Assembly (NCBI RefSeq): GCF_000719775.1
Contig: NZ_JOHR01000011.1
Span: 186,001 to 250,000 of the forward strand
Length of the DNA: 64,000 nt
Origin: Streptomyces sp. NRRL F-5135
GTDB lineage: Bacteria > Actinomycetota > Actinomycetes > Streptomycetales > Streptomycetaceae
Direction of reading: 5' to 3'
Positions 25,024 to 33,572 of this stretch are shown here, in pieces. The translations under genes and the position numbers were made by a program. The notes under the pieces are model-generated. The model worked only from the letters and a program-made list of their open reading frames with translations. It searched no databases and was not told where the DNA came from. How positions within the stretch are numbered: the stretch's first letter is position 1; every line of letters begins with the position of its first letter.

Positions 25024-26424
25024 ATGACACTGAGGACCTTGCTCATCGAGGACGACGAGACGATCGCCGAGCCGCTGGTCGAGGGGCTGGGCCGCTACGG
25101 GCTGACGGTGCACCACGTGTCCACCGGCGCCGCCGGGCTGAGCGGCCCGTACGGGGACATCGTCCTGCTCGACCTGGGGCTGCCGGACATGGACGGCATC
25201 GACGTCTGCCGGGGCATCCGCCAGGTCTCCGACGTGCCGATCATCATGCTCACGGCACGGGGCACGGAGGCGGACCGGGTGCTGGGTCTGGAACTGGGCG
25301 CGGACGACTACCTCGCGAAGCCGTTCAGCGTACGGGAGTTGATCGCCCGCATCCGGGCCGTGACCCGGCGCACGGCGGCCTGGGCGAACACGGGGCAGGC
25401 GGCGTTCCAAGGGCAGACACCGCCGCTCCAGGGCCAGGGCCGGGAGCACGCCGTAGGCACTCCTCCGCACGGCACTCCGGTCGGCACTCCGGTCGGCACT
25501 CCGGGCGGCGGAACGCCTCCCCAGGGCACCCCGTCCATGGGCTCCGGGGCCTTCGGGGGCACGCAGGCCGCCATCGGTGTCGAGGTCACGGGGACCTTCC
25601 CGTACTCGGCCCCCTTCCCGCCCGTCGCGTCCTCGCCGTACGCGACCGCCGGCCCGGAGCGGCCGCCGGCCGCTCCGGGCTGGGGCGACCCCGGCCAGGG
25701 CGTCGGCCAGGGGTACGGCCCGGGCTACGGGCACGACTTCGGGCCGGGCTACGGGCCGCCCGGACCGGGGGCCGGACCGGGTTTCGGGCCGGCCCCCGTG
25801 ACGGAAGCACCGGAAGCGCGGGCAACGCGGGAACCACGGGAAACACGGGAACCACAGCCAGGGTCCGAAGCCGCGCGGGAGTCCGGGCAGCGGAGGCGCC
25901 GGAAGCAGACCCCCGGCGCCGAGAGCGGTCCCGGAACCGGCACCAGCACCCGCACTGGCACCGGCACCGGCACCGGCACCGGCACCGCGTCATCGGCCGG
26001 CCAGGACGCGTCGTCCCCCGCCGGCGCCCTGGTCGTGGACCGGCGGACCCGCCAGGTCTGGGTCGGCGAGACGCCGGTCAGCCTCACCCCCAAGGAGTTC
26101 GACCTGCTGGCCCTGCTGACCGAGGACCCCGGAGCGGTCTACTCCCGGCAGCAGATCCTCGACCGGGTCTGGGACCCGAACTTCCACGGCCCGACCAAGA
26201 CCCTGGACGTGCACGTGGCCACCCTGCGGCGCAAGCTGGGCAACCCGGCCTGGATCCAGACCCTGCGCGGGGTCGGGCTGCGCCTGGCCGTCCGTGTCCC
26301 CGCCCCGGGCGCGGAATCCCCGTCAGGCTCCCCCTCGGCCTCCGGCTCGTACGCGGGCTCCGGCACGTACACGGGCTCCGGCACGTACACGGGCTCCGAC
26401 TACCGGGAGAAGCGGGCAGGATGA
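25024..26424 (+). CDS. OmpR-family response regulator with very long linker
   Basis: 466 residues; typical OmpR regulators have about 230. The receiver domain (1-118) is complete: acidic pair DD near 10-11, phospho-acceptor Asp in VLLDLGLPDMDG, Thr in MLTARG and Lys in YLAKPF. A winged-helix DNA-binding domain is at about 345-430 (LTPKEFDLLALL, VDVHVATLRRKLG-like segment, GVGLRLAV). Between them lie about 220 residues rich in Gly, Pro, Thr and Tyr, including GTPVGTPVGTP, YGPGYGHDFGPGYG and a TGTGTGTGT run. A further Gly/Ser/Tyr tail is at the C-terminus. The ATG at 25024 has GGAGAGACGG upstream. It overlaps the histidine kinase gene by 4 nt (ATGA), so the pair is a two-component system; stimulus unknown. 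Confidence 0.92.
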   Translation: MTLRTLLIEDDETIAEPLVEGLGRYGLTVHHVSTGAAGLSGPYGDIVLLDLGLPDMDGIDVCRGIRQVSDVPIIMLTARGTEADRVLGLELGADDYLAKPFSVRELIARIRAVTRRTAAWANTGQAAFQGQTPPLQGQGREHAVGTPPHGTPVGTPVGTPGGGTPPQGTPSMGSGAFGGTQAAIGVEVTGTFPYSAPFPPVASSPYATAGPERPPAAPGWGDPGQGVGQGYGPGYGHDFGPGYGPPGPGAGPGFGPAPVTEAPEARATREPRETREPQPGSEAARESGQRRRRKQTPGAESGPGTGTSTRTGTGTGTGTGTASSAGQDASSPAGALVVDRRTRQVWVGETPVSLTPKEFDLLALLTEDPGAVYSRQQILDRVWDPNFHGPTKTLDVHVATLRRKLGNPAWIQTLRGVGLRLAVRVPAPGAESPSGSPSASGSYAGSGTYTGSGTYTGSDYREKRAG

Positions 26425-27968
26425 CGCGCCGACTGCTGCTCAGCTACCTGACCCTCTCCGCCCTCGTCCTCCTCTGCCTGGAGCTGCCGCTCGGCTACGT
26501 CTACAGCCGGGCCGAGCGCGAGCGCGCCACCAACGCGGCCCACCAGGAGGCCGAGTCGGTCGCCGACTACGCCTCCCTCTCCCTCGCGTACGACGGCTCG
26601 GGCGAACTCGCCGCACGGGTCGTCACCTGCGCGAACCGGATCGGCGGCCAGGTCCTCGTCGTGAACGCCGCCGGTGGCCTGATCGCCACTTCGCACCCGC
26701 TCGCCGCCGACGAACAGGCTGCTCTGGCGAACCGCCCCGAGATCGCCGAGGCGCTGCGCGGCGGCAGCGGCGCCGATGTCCACACCACCAGCGTCGGGGG
26801 CGTCAGCTGGCTCTCGGTGGCCGTCCCGGTCAAGCACGGCCGGACGCTGCAGGGTGCCGTACGCCTGGCCGTTCCCACCGAGGCGATCGCCTCCGACGTG
26901 CACCGCGTGTGGCTGGGCCTGGCGCTGGGCGGACTCGGGGTGCTGGTCGCCGTGGCCACGGTGGCCTTCGCTCTCGCCCGCTGGATCGGCCGGCCCATCC
27001 GTGAACTGGAGCGGGCCACGCAAACACTGGCGAGCGGCAGCCTCGCCACCCCGGCGTCGGTCACGACGGGCCCGCCCGAAGTGCGCGTCCTGGCCGCCAC
27101 GTTCAACCGTACGGCCGCGCTGCTGGAACAACTGCTCGCCTCCCAGAGCGCGTTCGCGGGCGAGGCGTCCCACCAGCTCAAGACCCCGCTCGCCGCGCTA
27201 CGCCTGCGGCTGGACAACCTGGAGGCCGACGTCCCGCCCCATCTGCGCGGAAACCTCACCGCGGCGATGACCGAGACCGAGCGGCTGGCCCGGATGGTGG
27301 AGGGCCTGCTGGCGCTGGCGCGCATGGAGGAGAAGGCGCTGACGCCGGAGCCCGTGGACCTGGACCTGGCGGTGGAGGAGCGGGTGGCTGCCTGGTCCGG
27401 GCTGTTCGAGCGGTACGGGGTACGGCTCGTGGCCGTGGGCAACCCGATCGGCACCGCCCTCGCCGTGCCGGGCGCCGTCGAACAGATCCTGGACAACCTG
27501 CTCTCGAACGCCCTGCGCGTGGCCCCGAGGGGCAGCGCGGTGACGGTCGGCCGGCGGCTGCGCACGACCGGCGCGGAGCTGCATGTCGCCGACCAGGGCC
27601 CGGGGATGACGGCGGAACAGCGCCGCCGCGCCTTCGACCGGTTCTGGCGCGCGCCGGACTCGCCGAAGGGCGGTACGGGCCTGGGCCTGGCCCTCGTCCA
27701 GCGCCTGACCCTGGCCGGCGGCGGCGAGGCGCTTCTGCTCCCGGCGCCGGGCGGTGGCCTCAAGGCGGTCATCCGCCTCCAGTCGGTGCTCCCCCGGCGC
27801 ACGGGCGGCTTCCCCGGCATCCCCCACCCGCGCCGCCGCACACCGGTCGGCGCGGGTACGGGCGCGGGTATGAGCGCGGGTGCGGGCGCGGGCATGGGTA
27901 CGGGAGTGGCGGCGGGCGCCGGTGCGGGCGGGGGCCGGGGCCGCAGGGGCCGGCAGGGCGCTCCCTGA
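26421..27968 (+). CDS. Membrane sensor histidine kinase
   Basis: 515 residues. One N-terminal helix (about 5-27), an extracytoplasmic sensor of about 125 residues, a second helix (about 158-184), HAMP, then HisKA with SAFAGEASHQLKTPLAALR (His near residue 252) and a HATPase domain with EQILDNLLSNALR, DQGPGM and GGTGLGLALV. A basic, Gly/Ala-rich tail of about 60 residues (GAGTGAGMSAGAGAGMG) is attached. The short periplasmic loop and REC-HK order resemble CseC/TcrY-like kinases. Start overlaps the response regulator stop; both proteins carry unusual Gly-rich low-complexity extensions. Confidence 0.92.
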   Translation: MTRRLLLSYLTLSALVLLCLELPLGYVYSRAERERATNAAHQEAESVADYASLSLAYDGSGELAARVVTCANRIGGQVLVVNAAGGLIATSHPLAADEQAALANRPEIAEALRGGSGADVHTTSVGGVSWLSVAVPVKHGRTLQGAVRLAVPTEAIASDVHRVWLGLALGGLGVLVAVATVAFALARWIGRPIRELERATQTLASGSLATPASVTTGPPEVRVLAATFNRTAALLEQLLASQSAFAGEASHQLKTPLAALRLRLDNLEADVPPHLRGNLTAAMTETERLARMVEGLLALARMEEKALTPEPVDLDLAVEERVAAWSGLFERYGVRLVAVGNPIGTALAVPGAVEQILDNLLSNALRVAPRGSAVTVGRRLRTTGAELHVADQGPGMTAEQRRRAFDRFWRAPDSPKGGTGLGLALVQRLTLAGGGEALLLPAPGGGLKAVIRLQSVLPRRTGGFPGIPHPRRRTPVGAGTGAGMSAGAGAGMGTGVAAGAGAGGGRGRRGRQGAP

Positions 27969-27992
27969 GCGGGTGGGGCGCCCGGCCGCACC

Positions 27993-28010
27993 CTGAGTAC
28001 GGGTACTCAG
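27993..28010. promoter_or_regulatory. Perfect palindrome CTGAGTAC-GG-GTACTCAG
   Basis: An 8+2+8 perfect inverted repeat 35 nt upstream of the small membrane protein start and 24 nt after the histidine kinase stop. Its size and symmetry suit a dimeric regulator's operator; it is a poor terminator because the stem is short and AT-containing. Confidence 0.5.
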
Positions 28011-28044
28011 GCGTCAGGGCCCCATCGGCCGGAGTATCGAGGAC

Positions 28045-28173
28045 ATGCTGTGGTCCGAACCCGAGAACAGGCCCCCCGAGGACATGCGCGAGGCGCAGGG
28101 CATGATGCGCCGCGCCGGGCCGCTGCTGGCGCTGGCGGTGGTGCTGGCGATGGTGGTTCTGGGCCTGCGCTGA
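28045..28173 (+). CDS. mmpB: Small membrane protein, MmpB-like
   Basis: 42 residues: MLWSEPENRPPEDMREAQGM, then a basic RR pair and one hydrophobic helix (LLALAVVLAMVVLGLR) at the C-terminus. It has the size, N-terminal MLWS motif and position (just before maf) that I recall for the streptomycete morphogenic membrane protein MmpB. The N-terminus is probably cytoplasmic. GAGGAC directly precedes the ATG. The palindrome at 27993-28010 is in its promoter region. The name rests on memory of the family and is moderately certain; the existence of the gene is supported by codon pattern and ribosome binding site. Confidence 0.65.
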   Translation: MLWSEPENRPPEDMREAQGMMRRAGPLLALAVVLAMVVLGLR

Positions 28174-28344
28174 GAGGCGGCGGCTTCTCCAGCAGGACGG
28201 GCGGTACGGGGGCTCCTCGGCCCCCGCCAAAGGCGGGTACGGGGCCGCGCCCGGCGGGCGCGGTGCGGGCGGCCCCCGGCATCGGCGTCCGTACGGAACC
28301 ACTCCGCCGACCGGCGCCGAGCACGAAGCTCCTACGATGGCCCC

Positions 28345-28962
28345 ATGACCGATCAGCAGACCGCGCCGCGCCGCCGGCTCGTGCTCGCCTCCGCGTCCCC
28401 CGCCCGCCTCGGGCTGCTCCGACAGGCCGGGCTCGCCCCCGAGGTGATCGTCAGCGGGGTCGACGAGGACGCGCTGTCCGCGCCGACGCCCACCGAGCTG
28501 GCGCTCGTCCTGGCCCGGGCCAAGGCCACCGCCGTCGCGGCCCGCCCCGAGGCGGCGGGCGCGCTGGTCGTCGGCTGCGACTCCGTCCTCGAACTGGACG
28601 GCGACGCGCTCGGCAAGCCCGCCGACGCGGAGGAGGCCACGGCGCGCTGGAAGTCGATGCGCGGCCGCGCGGGCGTGCTGCGGACCGGGCACTGCGTGAT
28701 CGACACGGTGACGGGCGCCGACGCGGCGGAGACGGCGTCGACCACCGTACGGTTCGGTCACCCGTCCGACGCCGAGATCGCCGCGTACGTCGCCTCGGGC
28801 GAACCCCTCCACGTCGCGGGCGCGTTCACGCTGGACGGCCGCTCGGCGCCGTTCGTGGACGCGATCGAGGGCAATCACGGCAATGTGATCGGCCTGTCGC
28901 TGCCGCTGCTGCGTCGGCTGCTCGGGGAGCACGGGGTCACGATCACGGACCTGTGGGTCTGA
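28345..28962 (+). CDS. maf: Nucleoside triphosphate pyrophosphatase (Maf family)
   Basis: 205 residues. Opens [18 protein letters not shown], the Maf signature, with [12 protein letters not shown] (catalytic Asp) and GKPADAEEA. Maf proteins hydrolyse non-canonical or modified NTPs to monophosphates, keeping them out of nucleic acids. TACGAT (28333-28338) ends 6 nt before the ATG, so the transcript is probably leaderless. Its 3' end overlaps the convergent membrane protein gene by 20 nt. Confidence 0.92.
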   Translation: MTDQQTAPRRRLVLASASPARLGLLRQAGLAPEVIVSGVDEDALSAPTPTELALVLARAKATAVAARPEAAGALVVGCDSVLELDGDALGKPADAEEATARWKSMRGRAGVLRTGHCVIDTVTGADAAETASTTVRFGHPSDAEIAAYVASGEPLHVAGAFTLDGRSAPFVDAIEGNHGNVIGLSLPLLRRLLGEHGVTITDLWV

Positions 28963-29449
28963 CCGCGTCCGGGGTGTCGTCGGGACCGTGAGGACCCTCG
29001 GCAGACCTGCCCGGGGACGGCGTCGGCATCGGGGACGGCATCGGCGTCGGCGTCGGCTCGTACGCCAGCAACGTCAGCACCAACAGCCCCAGGACCACCA
29101 TCAGCACCCCGAACGCCGTCCAGCCCACCAGCCCCACCGCGACCGCACCCAGCACCCCGTGCGCCACCGCGCAGCCGACCAGCACGGTCCTGCCGAAGCG
29201 GCCGGGGGCCCGGTCCCGTATCCCCGTACGGGCAAGGACCCCCGCGCACAGCAACAGGCAGCCGCCGAAGCCGCCGCCCGTCACCCAGGTGCCGGCGGAC
29301 ATGGCCGACGGGTCCAGGCCGGCCAGGGACATCCGCTGGTTGTCGACGACCGTGGCCAGCACGCCGTTGACGAAGACGACGCCGATGGCCTCCAGCAGCA
29401 GGACGACCGCGGTCGTCCCGGCCACGGCCCGGCGTGTCCGTCCGCTCAT
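28943..29449 (-). CDS. Small four-helix membrane protein, unknown
   Basis: 168 residues with about four hydrophobic helices: [55 protein letters not shown] and [16 protein letters not shown]. The C-terminal 40 residues are Pro-rich and hydrophilic ([15 protein letters not shown]). No family motif was recognised, but its place next to maf and accA is conserved in Streptomyces (memory). GAGGAAGG lies upstream of ATG 29449 and GTG 29452. The stop overlaps the end of maf by 20 nt on the other strand. Confidence 0.7.
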   Translation of the reverse strand: MSGRTRRAVAGTTAVVLLLEAIGVVFVNGVLATVVDNQRMSLAGLDPSAMSAGTWVTGGGFGGCLLLCAGVLARTGIRDRAPGRFGRTVLVGCAVAHGVLGAVAVGLVGWTAFGVLMVVLGLLVLTLLAYEPTPTPMPSPMPTPSPGRSAEGPHGPDDTPDAVRPTGP

Positions 29450-29820
29450 CACGGCCGCCCCTTCCTCTCGTGTCACCGTCGACGGGACCTCGGTACGGCA
29501 CCCGTCACGCACGCTACTCACGGGTAAACCGTCGGACAAGGGTCCGCCCGACGGCAAAGATTCATTGGTCCGTTCGTAGGGACTCGACAAAGAAACCCCG
29601 CGCGCCGAGGGGCACTCGGACAGAGAGTCGTCGCACACTCGCCCGCTACTGTGCGACGGGGATTCCCGGCGTACCGTGGGGTCACAAGGGATTTCCCGGC
29701 TTGGGCACGCCCAGGATCGCGCCGGATCACGCTCCGTGTGGGCAAGCTCACCAGTGGGGACTGCTCGATGGGGCGTGTCGGCAGTCCCTAAACTCAGCTC
29801 GATTCAAGGAGGGAGCCATC
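29450..29820. promoter_or_regulatory. Divergent intergenic region upstream of accA
   Basis: 371 nt without a supported gene. It holds a hairpin CCGTCGGAC-AAGG-GTCC..CCGACGG (29529-29554), two near-identical GGGATTCCCGGC-type elements (about 29657 and 29686), and the accA promoter: a -10-like TAAACT at 29789-29794 followed by GGAGGGAG just before the GTG at 29821. Confidence 0.45.
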
Positions 29821-31575
29821 GTGCGCAAGGTGCTCATCGCCAACCGTGGCGAAATCGCTGTCCGCGTCGCCCGTGCCTGCCGGGATGCCGGGATCGCGAG
29901 CGTAGCCGTCTACGCCGACCCGGACCGGGACGCCCTGCACGTCCGCGCCGCAGACGAGGCGTTCGCCCTGGGCGGTGACACCCCGGCCGCCAGCTATCTG
30001 GACATGGCCAAGGTGCTCCAGGCCGCCAAGGACTCGGGGGCGGACGCGATCCACCCGGGCTACGGCTTCCTGTCCGAGAACGCCGAGTTCGCCCAGGCCG
30101 TCCTGGACGCGGGCCTGACCTGGATCGGCCCGCCGCCGCAGGCGATCCGCGACCTCGGCGACAAGGTCGCCGCGCGCCACATCGCGCAGCGCGCCGGCGC
30201 CCCGCTGGTGGCCGGCACCCCCGACCCGGTCTCGGGCGCGGCGGAGGTCGTCGCGTTCGCCGAGGAGCACGGCCTGCCGATCGCCATCAAGGCGGCCTTC
30301 GGCGGCGGCGGTCGCGGCCTGAAGGTCGCCCGTACGCTCGAAGAGGTCCCGGAGCTGTACGACTCGGCGGTGCGCGAGGCTGTCGCGGCGTTCGGCCGCG
30401 GTGAGTGCTTCGTGGAGCGCTACCTGGACAAGCCCCGGCACGTGGAGACCCAGTGCCTGGCCGACCAGCACGGCAACGTGGTCGTCGTCTCGACGCGTGA
30501 CTGCTCGCTCCAGCGCCGCCACCAGAAGCTGGTCGAGGAGGCCCCGGCGCCGTTCCTGAGCGACGCGCAGAACGCCGAGCTGTACGCGGCGTCCAAGGCG
30601 ATCCTCAAGGAGGCGGGCTACGTCGGCGCGGGGACGGTCGAGTTCCTCGTCGGCGCCGACGGCACGATCTCCTTCCTGGAGGTCAACACGCGTCTTCAGG
30701 TGGAGCACCCGGTCACCGAGGAGGTCACGGGCCTGGACCTGGTCCGTGAGATGTTCCGCATCGCGGACGGCGAGGAGCTGGGCTACGACGACCCGCCGGT
30801 GCGCGGGCACTCGTTCGAGTTCCGTATCAACGGCGAGGACCCGGGCCGCAACTTCCTCCCCGCGCCCGGCACGGTCACCGCCTTCGCCCCGCCGGCGGGC
30901 CCGGGCGTCCGGCTGGACGCGGGGGTCGAGTCGGGTTCGGTGATCGGCCCGGCCTGGGACTCGCTGCTGGCCAAGCTGATCGTCACGGGCGCGACGCGCG
31001 AGCAGGCGTTGCAGCGCGCGGCGCGCGCGCTGGACGAGTTCACCGTCGAGGGCATGGCGACGGCGCTGACGTTCCACCGCAAGGTCGTCACCGACCCGGC
31101 GTTCACGTCCGACCCGTTCCGGATCCACACGCGCTGGATCGAGACGGAGTTCGTCAACGACATCGCCCCCTTCGCCGCCCCCGTCGGCTCGGACGCGGAC
31201 GAGGAGCCGGGCCGCGAGACGGTGGTGGTCGAGGTCGGCGGCAAGCGCCTGGAGGTGTCGCTGCCGAGCAGCCTGGGCATGTCCCTGGCCCGCACCGGCC
31301 TCGCCGCCGGCGCCAAGCCCAAGCGCCGGGCGGCCAAGAAGTCCGCCTCGGCGGCGTCCGGTGACACGCTCACCTCCCCGATGCAGGGCACGATCGTCAA
31401 GATCGCGGTGGAGGAGGGCCAGGAGGTCAAGGAGGGCGACCTGGTGGTCGTCCTGGAGGCCATGAAGATGGAACAGCCCCTGAACGCGCACCGCTCGGGC
31501 ACGGTCAAGGGCCTGGCGGCGACGGTCGGCGCGTCGGTGACGTCGGGCGCGACGATCTGCGAGATCAAGGACTGA
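29821..31575 (+). CDS. accA: Acyl-CoA carboxylase alpha subunit (biotin carboxylase + BCCP)
   Basis: 584 residues. The N-terminal biotin carboxylase domain (about 1-445) has [18 protein letters not shown], the ATP-grasp glycine loop [13 protein letters not shown] and [19 protein letters not shown] linker rich in Lys/Ala leads to the biotinyl carrier domain (about 515-584) with the biotinylation motif [10 protein letters not shown]. It carboxylates biotin using bicarbonate and ATP and passes the CO2 to beta subunits such as PccB encoded at 19692, with PccE as accessory; BirA (18582-19484) would biotinylate it. The GTG start at 29821 has a strong GGAGGGAG. It is monocistronic, ending at a 20-bp terminator stem. 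Confidence 0.95.
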   Translation: MRKVLIANRGEIAVRVARACRDAGIASVAVYADPDRDALHVRAADEAFALGGDTPAASYLDMAKVLQAAKDSGADAIHPGYGFLSENAEFAQAVLDAGLTWIGPPPQAIRDLGDKVAARHIAQRAGAPLVAGTPDPVSGAAEVVAFAEEHGLPIAIKAAFGGGGRGLKVARTLEEVPELYDSAVREAVAAFGRGECFVERYLDKPRHVETQCLADQHGNVVVVSTRDCSLQRRHQKLVEEAPAPFLSDAQNAELYAASKAILKEAGYVGAGTVEFLVGADGTISFLEVNTRLQVEHPVTEEVTGLDLVREMFRIADGEELGYDDPPVRGHSFEFRINGEDPGRNFLPAPGTVTAFAPPAGPGVRLDAGVESGSVIGPAWDSLLAKLIVTGATREQALQRAARALDEFTVEGMATALTFHRKVVTDPAFTSDPFRIHTRWIETEFVNDIAPFAAPVGSDADEEPGRETVVVEVGGKRLEVSLPSSLGMSLARTGLAAGAKPKRRAAKKSASAASGDTLTSPMQGTIVKIAVEEGQEVKEGDLVVVLEAMKMEQPLNAHRSGTVKGLAATVGASVTSGATICEIKD

Positions 31576-31591
31576 CGTCCGGTCCGACGAT

Positions 31592-31641
31592 CGCGGCTGT
31601 GCCCCGCCGGGCCCTTGGTGACCCGGCGGGGCACAGCCGCG
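31592..31641 (+). terminator. accA terminator
   Basis: Perfect 20-bp stem with arms 31592-31611 and 31622-31641 (arm begins CGCGGCTGTGCC) and a 10-nt loop, 16 nt after the accA stop. Confidence 0.85.
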
Positions 31642-31761
31642 TCCCGGCTCGGTCGTCAGCGGCGACGGGAGCGCCCGCGCATCGGCGTGCCGGGGTGGTG
31701 GCGGCCCGTCAGGGCCCGTCCGCCTCATCGGTGCGGGCGAGTTCCGCGCCGCATCGCCCCC

Positions 31762-32259
31762 TCACTCCTCGCCCAGGCCGCCGAACGCGTCGATGAGGGC
31801 CTCGATCCGCCGCCCGGTCATGTTGGGCTCCTCCCAGTCCCCGTCGTACCCGACGCTCACGAGCCGCTCGGCGAGAAGGTCCAGCACGGCGGAGGCTCCG
31901 TCGGCGTCGGGGGCGCCGAAGGCGGTCACGACCGTACGCTCCGGGCTCCCGGCCGGGGCGAGGTCCAGCAGGAGCCGGTACGAGTCCGGACCCGCCGGGA
32001 ACCAACCCGGTGGCGGCAGTCTCCGGAGCCAGTCCTCGAAGTCCGTGCGGTCGTAGAGGTAGGTGTCCGGGTCCACCCTGCTGTCGGCCCCGCTCAGCGT
32101 GTCCAGATGACGCCAGACCCGCAGATCCGTGACCTCGGTGTCGCGCTCGGCCACCCACACCCAGGCCCAGCCGCCGGCGGACTCACGGTCCACGGTGCCG
32201 TCGGCCAGCCCGACGAGTCGGGCCCTGATGCCCTCCAGCGTCGGAACGTCACCGCTCAC
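31762..32259 (-). CDS. Orphan paralogue of the rhs immunity candidate, extended form
   Basis: 165 residues. Residues ~5-85 (PTLEGIRARLVGL, WAWVWVAERDTEVTDLR, HLDTLSGADS, TYLYD, DFEDWLR) are about two-thirds identical by eye to the whole 86-residue protein encoded immediately after the rhs toxin (36254-36514). A further ~80 residues follow (GWFPAGPDSYRLLLDLAPAG... RRIEALIDAFGGLGEE) that the short form lacks. The protein is acidic, soluble and without signal peptide, as expected for an intracellular immunity protein. The GTG at 32259 lies 10 nt after the DUF397 gene stop, so it is the third gene of an XRE-DUF397 operon. It may protect against a related toxin or serve a regulatory role. Confidence 0.75.
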   Translation of the reverse strand: MSGDVPTLEGIRARLVGLADGTVDRESAGGWAWVWVAERDTEVTDLRVWRHLDTLSGADSRVDPDTYLYDRTDFEDWLRRLPPPGWFPAGPDSYRLLLDLAPAGSPERTVVTAFGAPDADGASAVLDLLAERLVSVGYDGDWEEPNMTGRRIEALIDAFGGLGEE

Positions 32260-32269
32260 CGCGTACGAC

Positions 32270-32482
32270 TCACCCGCCGAACTCACCGGAGCACACCCCC
32301 GACACAAAGCACTGCCATGCCTCGCGTGCTTGGAACCGAGTACGGCGGCCGGGCTGTTTGCTGTCCCGGACGGCGACGTGGCCATTGGCAGAAAGGGCAA
32401 CTTCGACACAGTTGCCATTGGCTCCGCTGTAGCTGCTCCTACGCCATGGGACGCTGGCTATACCGGGTTCCGTTCGTCTCAT
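32270..32482 (-). CDS. DUF397 family small protein
   Basis: 70 residues with the DUF397 signature VPWRRSSYSGANGNCVEVA near the N-terminus and VAVRDSKQPG in the middle. DUF397 proteins nearly always accompany an XRE regulator of the DUF5753 type; pairs such as Scr1/Scr2 are proposed to behave like toxin-antitoxin partners. The ATG at 32482 has TTGAGGACG upstream and lies inside the last 44 nt of the XRE gene, so translation is coupled. The next gene in the operon is the orphan immunity paralogue. Confidence 0.88.
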   Translation of the reverse strand: MRRTEPGIASVPWRRSSYSGANGNCVEVALSANGHVAVRDSKQPGRRTRFQAREAWQCFVSGVCSGEFGG

Positions 32483-33332
32483 CGTCCTCAAGTTCCTGTG
32501 CCACATGCCGGATCAGGGTGAGCGAGTCGTCAGGGCTCAACGCGGTCGCCCGAAGATGGTCGAACGCCACCCCGTACGCCGCGCATTCCCCTGGTTCGTC
32601 CATGTACAGCGTGCCCGTCATGTTCTCCACGCACACGATGTCCGCTTCATGCTCGCTCGGGAATCCGAAGGCTACGAACGCACCGTTGAGACCGGCGTGC
32701 GCGCCGACACGGTGCGGTAAGACCTGAACCACCACGTGCTGTTGCCTCGCGCGCTCTTCAAGGTGGTGCAGCTGCTCGCGGAGGACGGCCGCGCCCCCGA
32801 CGGCCTGGCGGATCGCCGACTCACCGACGATGGTCCACAGCCGCACCGGGCTCTCACCGCCGACGGCCTTCTGGCGTTCGATCCTGATGGCGACAAGTGC
32901 CTCAATGTCCGCCGGAGGCAGGATCGCGGGGTTGGCCAGGATGGCCGCGCGCGTGTACGCCTCGGTCTGGAGCAGGCCGGGGATCATGATCGGCTCGAAG
33001 TTCCTGATCTCGCTCGCGGCAGCCTCGAGTTCGATGTACTCGGCGTACTCACGCGGCAGCGAGTCCTGGTAACGGTGCCACCAGCCGGCCTTCCGCGCCT
33101 CGCGCGAGGCCGTCAGGAAGTACCGCACCTGCGCCTCGTCGTCCATTCCGTACGCTTGCAGAAGCGCCTTGACGTCGTTGAGCGAGACTCGGACTTCGCC
33201 CGACTCTATGCGGCTCAGCTTCGGCCGCGAGAAGCCCATCTCCTCGGCGACGGCGTCAGCTTTGAGCTTCTTCGCCTCGCGGAGTTTACGCAGCTCAGCG
33301 CCAAGTCGACGGCTTCGCACCGTACTCGCCAC
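32439..33332 (-). CDS. XRE regulator with C-terminal DUF5753 domain
   Basis: 297 residues. The HTH_31/XRE domain is at about 8-65 (LGAELRKLREAKKLKADAVAEEMGFSRPKLSRIE, read as two helices and recognition helix). The DUF5753 domain (about 95-280) begins IRNFEPIMIPGLLQTEAYTRA and contains LHHLEERARQQHVVVQVLP and GAFVAFGFP. These WhiJ-like regulators are abundant in Streptomyces and sit with DUF397 and HATPase genes. Here DUF397 overlaps the 3' end and a HATPase gene is divergent. A perfect palindrome at 33395-33414 in the divergent region is the likely operator. Confidence 0.9.
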   Translation of the reverse strand: MASTVRSRRLGAELRKLREAKKLKADAVAEEMGFSRPKLSRIESGEVRVSLNDVKALLQAYGMDDEAQVRYFLTASREARKAGWWHRYQDSLPREYAEYIELEAAASEIRNFEPIMIPGLLQTEAYTRAAILANPAILPPADIEALVAIRIERQKAVGGESPVRLWTIVGESAIRQAVGGAAVLREQLHHLEERARQQHVVVQVLPHRVGAHAGLNGAFVAFGFPSEHEADIVCVENMTGTLYMDEPGECAAYGVAFDHLRATALSPDDSLTLIRHVAQELEDDETNGTRYSQRPMA

Positions 33333-33394
33333 AGCCCTTCCCCTTTCTGCGGCGCACCCACTCGCCCGTCCGCTGCGACGGGGAGAGGCGGCCC

Positions 33395-33414
33395 GATCTG
33401 CACAAGTGCAGATC
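33395..33414. promoter_or_regulatory. Palindrome GATCTGCAC-AA-GTGCAGATC
   Basis: Perfect 9+2+9 inverted repeat in the 240-nt region between the divergent XRE and HATPase genes. It abuts a candidate + strand promoter (TTGCTA 33421-33426, 18 nt, TACGTT 33445-33450) and is well placed to control both directions, probably by the XRE protein. Confidence 0.6.
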
Positions 33415-33572
33415 GATCATTTGCTATTCCATCCGTTTCGGCCCTACGTTACCCCAGACAGGTAACCCTTCGCACCCGAACGGACACTCTCCGGAACGGA
33501 TGCCGGGTCGTCCCATGCCCGCTCACGGCCTCGTGGCCCGAGCCGGCCGACTTCATCCACCGGGAGAGCGAG

